NCBI RefSeq assembly: GCF_007003975.1 | Contig: NZ_VFTC01000022.1 | Span: 1 to 64,000 of the forward strand | Reading direction: 5' to 3' | Length of the DNA stretch: 64,000 nt | Source of the DNA: Mesorhizobium sp. WSM4306 | Lineage (GTDB): Bacteria > Pseudomonadota > Alphaproteobacteria > Rhizobiales > Rhizobiaceae | The notes under the pieces: generated by a model | Database searches by the model: none | What the model saw: only the letters and a program-made list of their open reading frames with translations | What the model was told of the DNA's origin: nothing | Translations under genes and position numbers: made by a program | In this document: one piece after another, positions 61,404 through 64,000 of the stretch | Numbering within the stretch: position 1 is the first letter of the stretch | How the letters are laid out: every line of letters begins with the position of its first letter

Positions 61404-63919
61404 GTGTGACCGCGCAAAACGTCCGGACCGACTTTACGCTGCGCCGGCCGCTGGCGGCGGGACAACCGGTCGTCTACTGGCGGCTCGGCCCTGTCGCCGA
61501 GCAGCGCTACGACGTGGCCGACCAGCCGATGAAGGGAGAGATGGACCCCTTCTTCTTCCTGACCAAGCACAAGAATTTCATCCCGCACGAATATCCCTGC
61601 CGCACCGAGTTCGCAGCCGAGCGCCGTGGCAAGCATCCACAGGTCAGTTCCGCATTCGACGCCGGGCGCATCTGGCTGCCCTTCGCCTCGCCGCGTGTCG
61701 ACCTGTCGGGCTTCTGGTTCCGGCCGACTGTGCTTGGCACCTGGGCCGAGACGATCATCGAAGCCGCTTCGGCCGGCGAGGCGTTGCTGCGGCTGCGCAC
61801 ATGCGGCGGCGCCGTGCTCTTCATCAATGGTGCCGAGGCCGGCTGGATGGCGCCCTACGGCCGCAATCTGGAAAGCGCTGAGGAGTTCAAGGTCGCACTC
61901 AAGGCCGGGCGCAACGATATTCGCATCTGGTTCGACGACCTCGCCGAGCGCGACGCCCGCTATTACTTCCAGTTGGACTATCTCTCGGGCCCAGCCATCT
62001 CGGTCGCGCTGCCGATCGAGGTCGAGAGCGCGGTCGCCGACGCGATGGAGGCGGCGCTCGACGACATGCGCTTCGAACGCCCCGCCTATGATGGCGGCGA
62101 GGTGGCGCTGGTGACAGGCGTGGCGCTGCCGCGCGATGCCCACGTTGCGGTCGAGATCGAGGGCGATTTCATGTCGATCGAGGCGCCGGTACGCTTTGCG
62201 TTCGAATTGCCCGCCGGCCGGATGCGGCTGCCGATCGCCGATACGGAGCAACTGCCCGCCGACTTTCGCCATTTCAAGGTGACGCTGACGGTGGGCGGCC
62301 ATGCCGCGTCGCGCGTCTTCGGGGTCGAGATCTGCCACGCGCGCCGCCAGGGCGATGCGCCGGGCACGCTTGCCGCGCGCGTCGACGAGGCGCTGAGCGA
62401 GGTTGCCGACCACGCCGAGGCCGACACGGTGCGCGCGCTGGCGCGGCTGGCGATAGGGCAGGAGGGCGCCGAGACCGACGCCATGATCTCCGGCGCGCTG
62501 CCGGCGATCGAGGATTGTCACGACTGCGCCGACTTCATCCTGGTGCCGCTGCTGTGGTGCCGTGGGGCATATGGCGATAGGCTCGAGGCTGGCCTGCGCG
62601 CGCGTGTCGATAACGCAATCCGCGGCTACCGGTACTGGATGGACGAGCCCGGCAACGACGTGCAGTGGTATTTTTCCGAGAACCACGCGCTGCTCTTCCA
62701 CACCGCCGCCTATCTCGCCGGCGGGATTTTGCCCGAGGCTCGCTTCGTACGCTCGGGCCGTCTTGGTCGCGAGCAGTCCGCCGTCGGGGCCGCGCGGGTG
62801 CGCGCCTGGCTCGACCATTTCGAGGCGTGGGAAATGGCCGAATTCAATTCGGCGCCCTATTTCCCGATCGACCTCAAGGGCCTGTGCGCGCTTTACGCGC
62901 TGGCGCCGGACAAGGACATCGCCGAACGTGCCGGCAAGGCGGTGATACGCCTGCTGGAGATCGTCGCCCGCTCCGCCCATCACGGCATGCTGACCGGCGC
63001 ACAAGGCCGCTCCTACGAACACACGTTGCGCGCCGCGCGTTCGCTGGAATTGTCGGGCATCTGCCGCATGGTCTGGGGCAAGGGCAATTACGGCATGCGC
63101 TTCCATGCGCTGCCGCAGCTTGCGCTCTGCCTGCGCGATCACGGCCTGAGTGTTCCCCACGAACTGGCGACGATTGCTTCCGTCGCTGACGATACGGCGT
63201 GGGAGTGGAGTTTCGCGCAGGGGCAGGACCGCTTCGCGCGGCTCTATCACCACAAGACGCGCGACCATGCGATGGGCAGCGCCGCCGGCTATCGCTGGAA
63301 CCAGTGGGGTTATCAGGAGACCGTCATCCACGCTCGGTTGGGCACCAATCCGGACGCGCAGATCTGGATCAACCATCCGGGCGAAGTTCTGCAGTCGGGC
63401 TATGGCAGGCCGTCGTACTGGGGCGGCTCGGGCACCTTGCCAAGGGTTCACCAATATCGCGACCTCGCCGTCGTCAGCTTCACCTGTTCGGACGAACAGC
63501 CCGACTTCACCCACGCCTGGTTTCCGGCTGATGTCTTCGACGCCGCGAAGGTGGATGGCCGTCGGGCGTTCGCGCAATCGGGCGAGGCCTTCGCCATGCT
63601 GAAGACAGATGTGCCGCTGGTCGAGGTCAAGGGCGGTCCGACAGCGGGCAACGAATTGCGGGCGGCCGGGCGCAGGACGACATGGATCGTGCGCCTCGGC
63701 GACCGGGACGCCGGTCTGCCGACGCTCGAAGCCTGGGCGGCCGCCTTTGCTGACCTGGCGGTGCGGCCGGGCGCGGATGGCGAACTGACGGTCGAGGATC
63801 CGGAATACGGCACCGTGCGTTTCCTCGCCGACGCGAGGATCATGGCTGAGGGACGGACACTTGATCCGGCCGGCTGGACCGTGCGTGGCGAGGCGACACA
63901 CATGAAACGCAGGCAATAG
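61400..63919 (+). CDS. Large unrecognised protein in the uronate operon, possible carbohydrate-active enzyme
   Basis: I do not recognise this 839-residue protein. It lacks a signal peptide. About residues 1-230 look beta-rich, like a sugar-binding or jelly-roll part (LLRLRTCGGAVLFINGAEAGW, KAGRNDIRIWFDDLAERDARYYF). About residues 330-640 look like a helical toroid with aromatic and acidic motifs (DEPGNDVQWYFSENHALLFH, FEAWEMAEFNSAPYFPIDLKG, RSYEHTL), and the remainder is beta-rich (WNQWGYQETVIHARLGTNPD). That layout is common in polysaccharide lyases and glycoside hydrolases. It overlaps kduI by four bases, so a role in uronate-containing glycan breakdown is likely (inference). Confidence 0.7.
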   Translation: MSVTAQNVRTDFTLRRPLAAGQPVVYWRLGPVAEQRYDVADQPMKGEMDPFFFLTKHKNFIPHEYPCRTEFAAERRGKHPQVSSAFDAGRIWLPFASPRVDLSGFWFRPTVLGTWAETIIEAASAGEALLRLRTCGGAVLFINGAEAGWMAPYGRNLESAEEFKVALKAGRNDIRIWFDDLAERDARYYFQLDYLSGPAISVALPIEVESAVADAMEAALDDMRFERPAYDGGEVALVTGVALPRDAHVAVEIEGDFMSIEAPVRFAFELPAGRMRLPIADTEQLPADFRHFKVTLTVGGHAASRVFGVEICHARRQGDAPGTLAARVDEALSEVADHAEADTVRALARLAIGQEGAETDAMISGALPAIEDCHDCADFILVPLLWCRGAYGDRLEAGLRARVDNAIRGYRYWMDEPGNDVQWYFSENHALLFHTAAYLAGGILPEARFVRSGRLGREQSAVGAARVRAWLDHFEAWEMAEFNSAPYFPIDLKGLCALYALAPDKDIAERAGKAVIRLLEIVARSAHHGMLTGAQGRSYEHTLRAARSLELSGICRMVWGKGNYGMRFHALPQLALCLRDHGLSVPHELATIASVADDTAWEWSFAQGQDRFARLYHHKTRDHAMGSAAGYRWNQWGYQETVIHARLGTNPDAQIWINHPGEVLQSGYGRPSYWGGSGTLPRVHQYRDLAVVSFTCSDEQPDFTHAWFPADVFDAAKVDGRRAFAQSGEAFAMLKTDVPLVEVKGGPTAGNELRAAGRRTTWIVRLGDRDAGLPTLEAWAAAFADLAVRPGADGELTVEDPEYGTVRFLADARIMAEGRTLDPAGWTVRGEATHMKRRQ

Positions 63920-63971
63920 GGAGGATCAAGCCATGCCCTCGAGAGGAGAGGGCGGGCGGCTTGAATAAATA

Positions 63972-63998
63972 GGGGCGCAGCCCCGACAAAGGAGGAGA
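63972..63998 (+). promoter_or_regulatory. Short hairpin and strong ribosome binding site for the next gene
   Basis: GGGGC (63972-63976) pairs with GCCCC (63980-63984) around a 3-base loop, followed by AAAGGAGGAGACG to the window end. The AGGAGGA core is a near-perfect Shine-Dalgarno, so a gene of the same operon probably starts within a few bases after 64000. A 12-codon frame at 63933 is unlikely to be a gene. Confidence 0.6.
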
Positions 63999-64000
63999 CG

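Noticed and set aside
61361..63916. Very long (851-codon) open frame antisense to the 839-residue gene
   Set aside because: The composition is Arg/Ala/Gly-rich and repetitive, without recognisable motifs. The + strand gene is coupled by a 4-base overlap to kduI and has a convincing protein pattern.

Overview
The window looks like accessory (symbiotic plasmid or symbiosis-island type) DNA of a high-G+C alphaproteobacterium, most likely a Mesorhizobium or close rhizobial relative. The evidence is a rhizobial-order type III secretion locus with a split secretin (sctC1-I-J-K-L-N-O-Q-R-S-T), DUF982 and MucR-type sequences, class III cyclase/TPR proteins, and remnants of chromosomal genes (transaldolase, mucR, lysR, a methyltransferase). 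I found no rRNA, tRNA, CRISPR array, intact transposase or integrase.

Region 1 (0.5-19.3 kb), energy metabolism: an NAD-dependent formate dehydrogenase, a PEBP-family protein, then a second-type complex I. nuoH, nuoI and a CBS-domain gene lie on the + strand. They converge on a long minus-strand operon reading J-K-[487-aa antiporter-like]-[84-aa membrane protein]-[586-aa MrpD/NuoL-like]-M-N-A-B-C-D-E-F-G. The complex would carry four antiporter-like subunits and no ordinary NuoL, and its NuoG keeps an N7-type FeS motif. Formate oxidation could feed it NADH.

Region 2 (19.3-26.6 kb), a patchwork: two TPR signalling proteins share a TolB-like core but have different N-termini (nucleotide cyclase versus winged helix). 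Among them lie a DUF982 gene, a cupin and a set of gene remnants.

Region 3 (26.6-54.3 kb), a type III secretion system split into two arms that read away from a central giant gene. The left arm (minus strand) is [small helical protein]-sctD-[sctX-like]-[sctY-like]-sctV-sctU. The right arm (+ strand) is sctC1-I-J-K-L-N-O-Q-R-S-T. Between them are an RpiR-type regulator, a 3325-residue protein and a LysR regulator. The giant protein has LysM and SH3 modules, an embedded PD-(D/E)XK nuclease-like domain flanked by a duplicated module, and 29 tandem octapeptides. SctU lacks the NPTH autocleavage motif. No TtsI, secretin pore domain or translocator was recognised. A 54-bp imperfect repeat occurs on both sides of the interval (19.8 and 54.3 kb).

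Region 4 (54.4-64 kb), a carbohydrate catabolism locus: a Gfo/Idh/MocA oxidoreductase and GntR regulator on the minus strand, a divergent flavin-dependent monooxygenase with its flavin reductase, a LacI regulator, and a divergent operon of a GH105-like unsaturated uronyl hydrolase, KduI and a large unrecognised protein that may be a new carbohydrate-active enzyme. It probably handles pectin or rhamnogalacturonan fragments.
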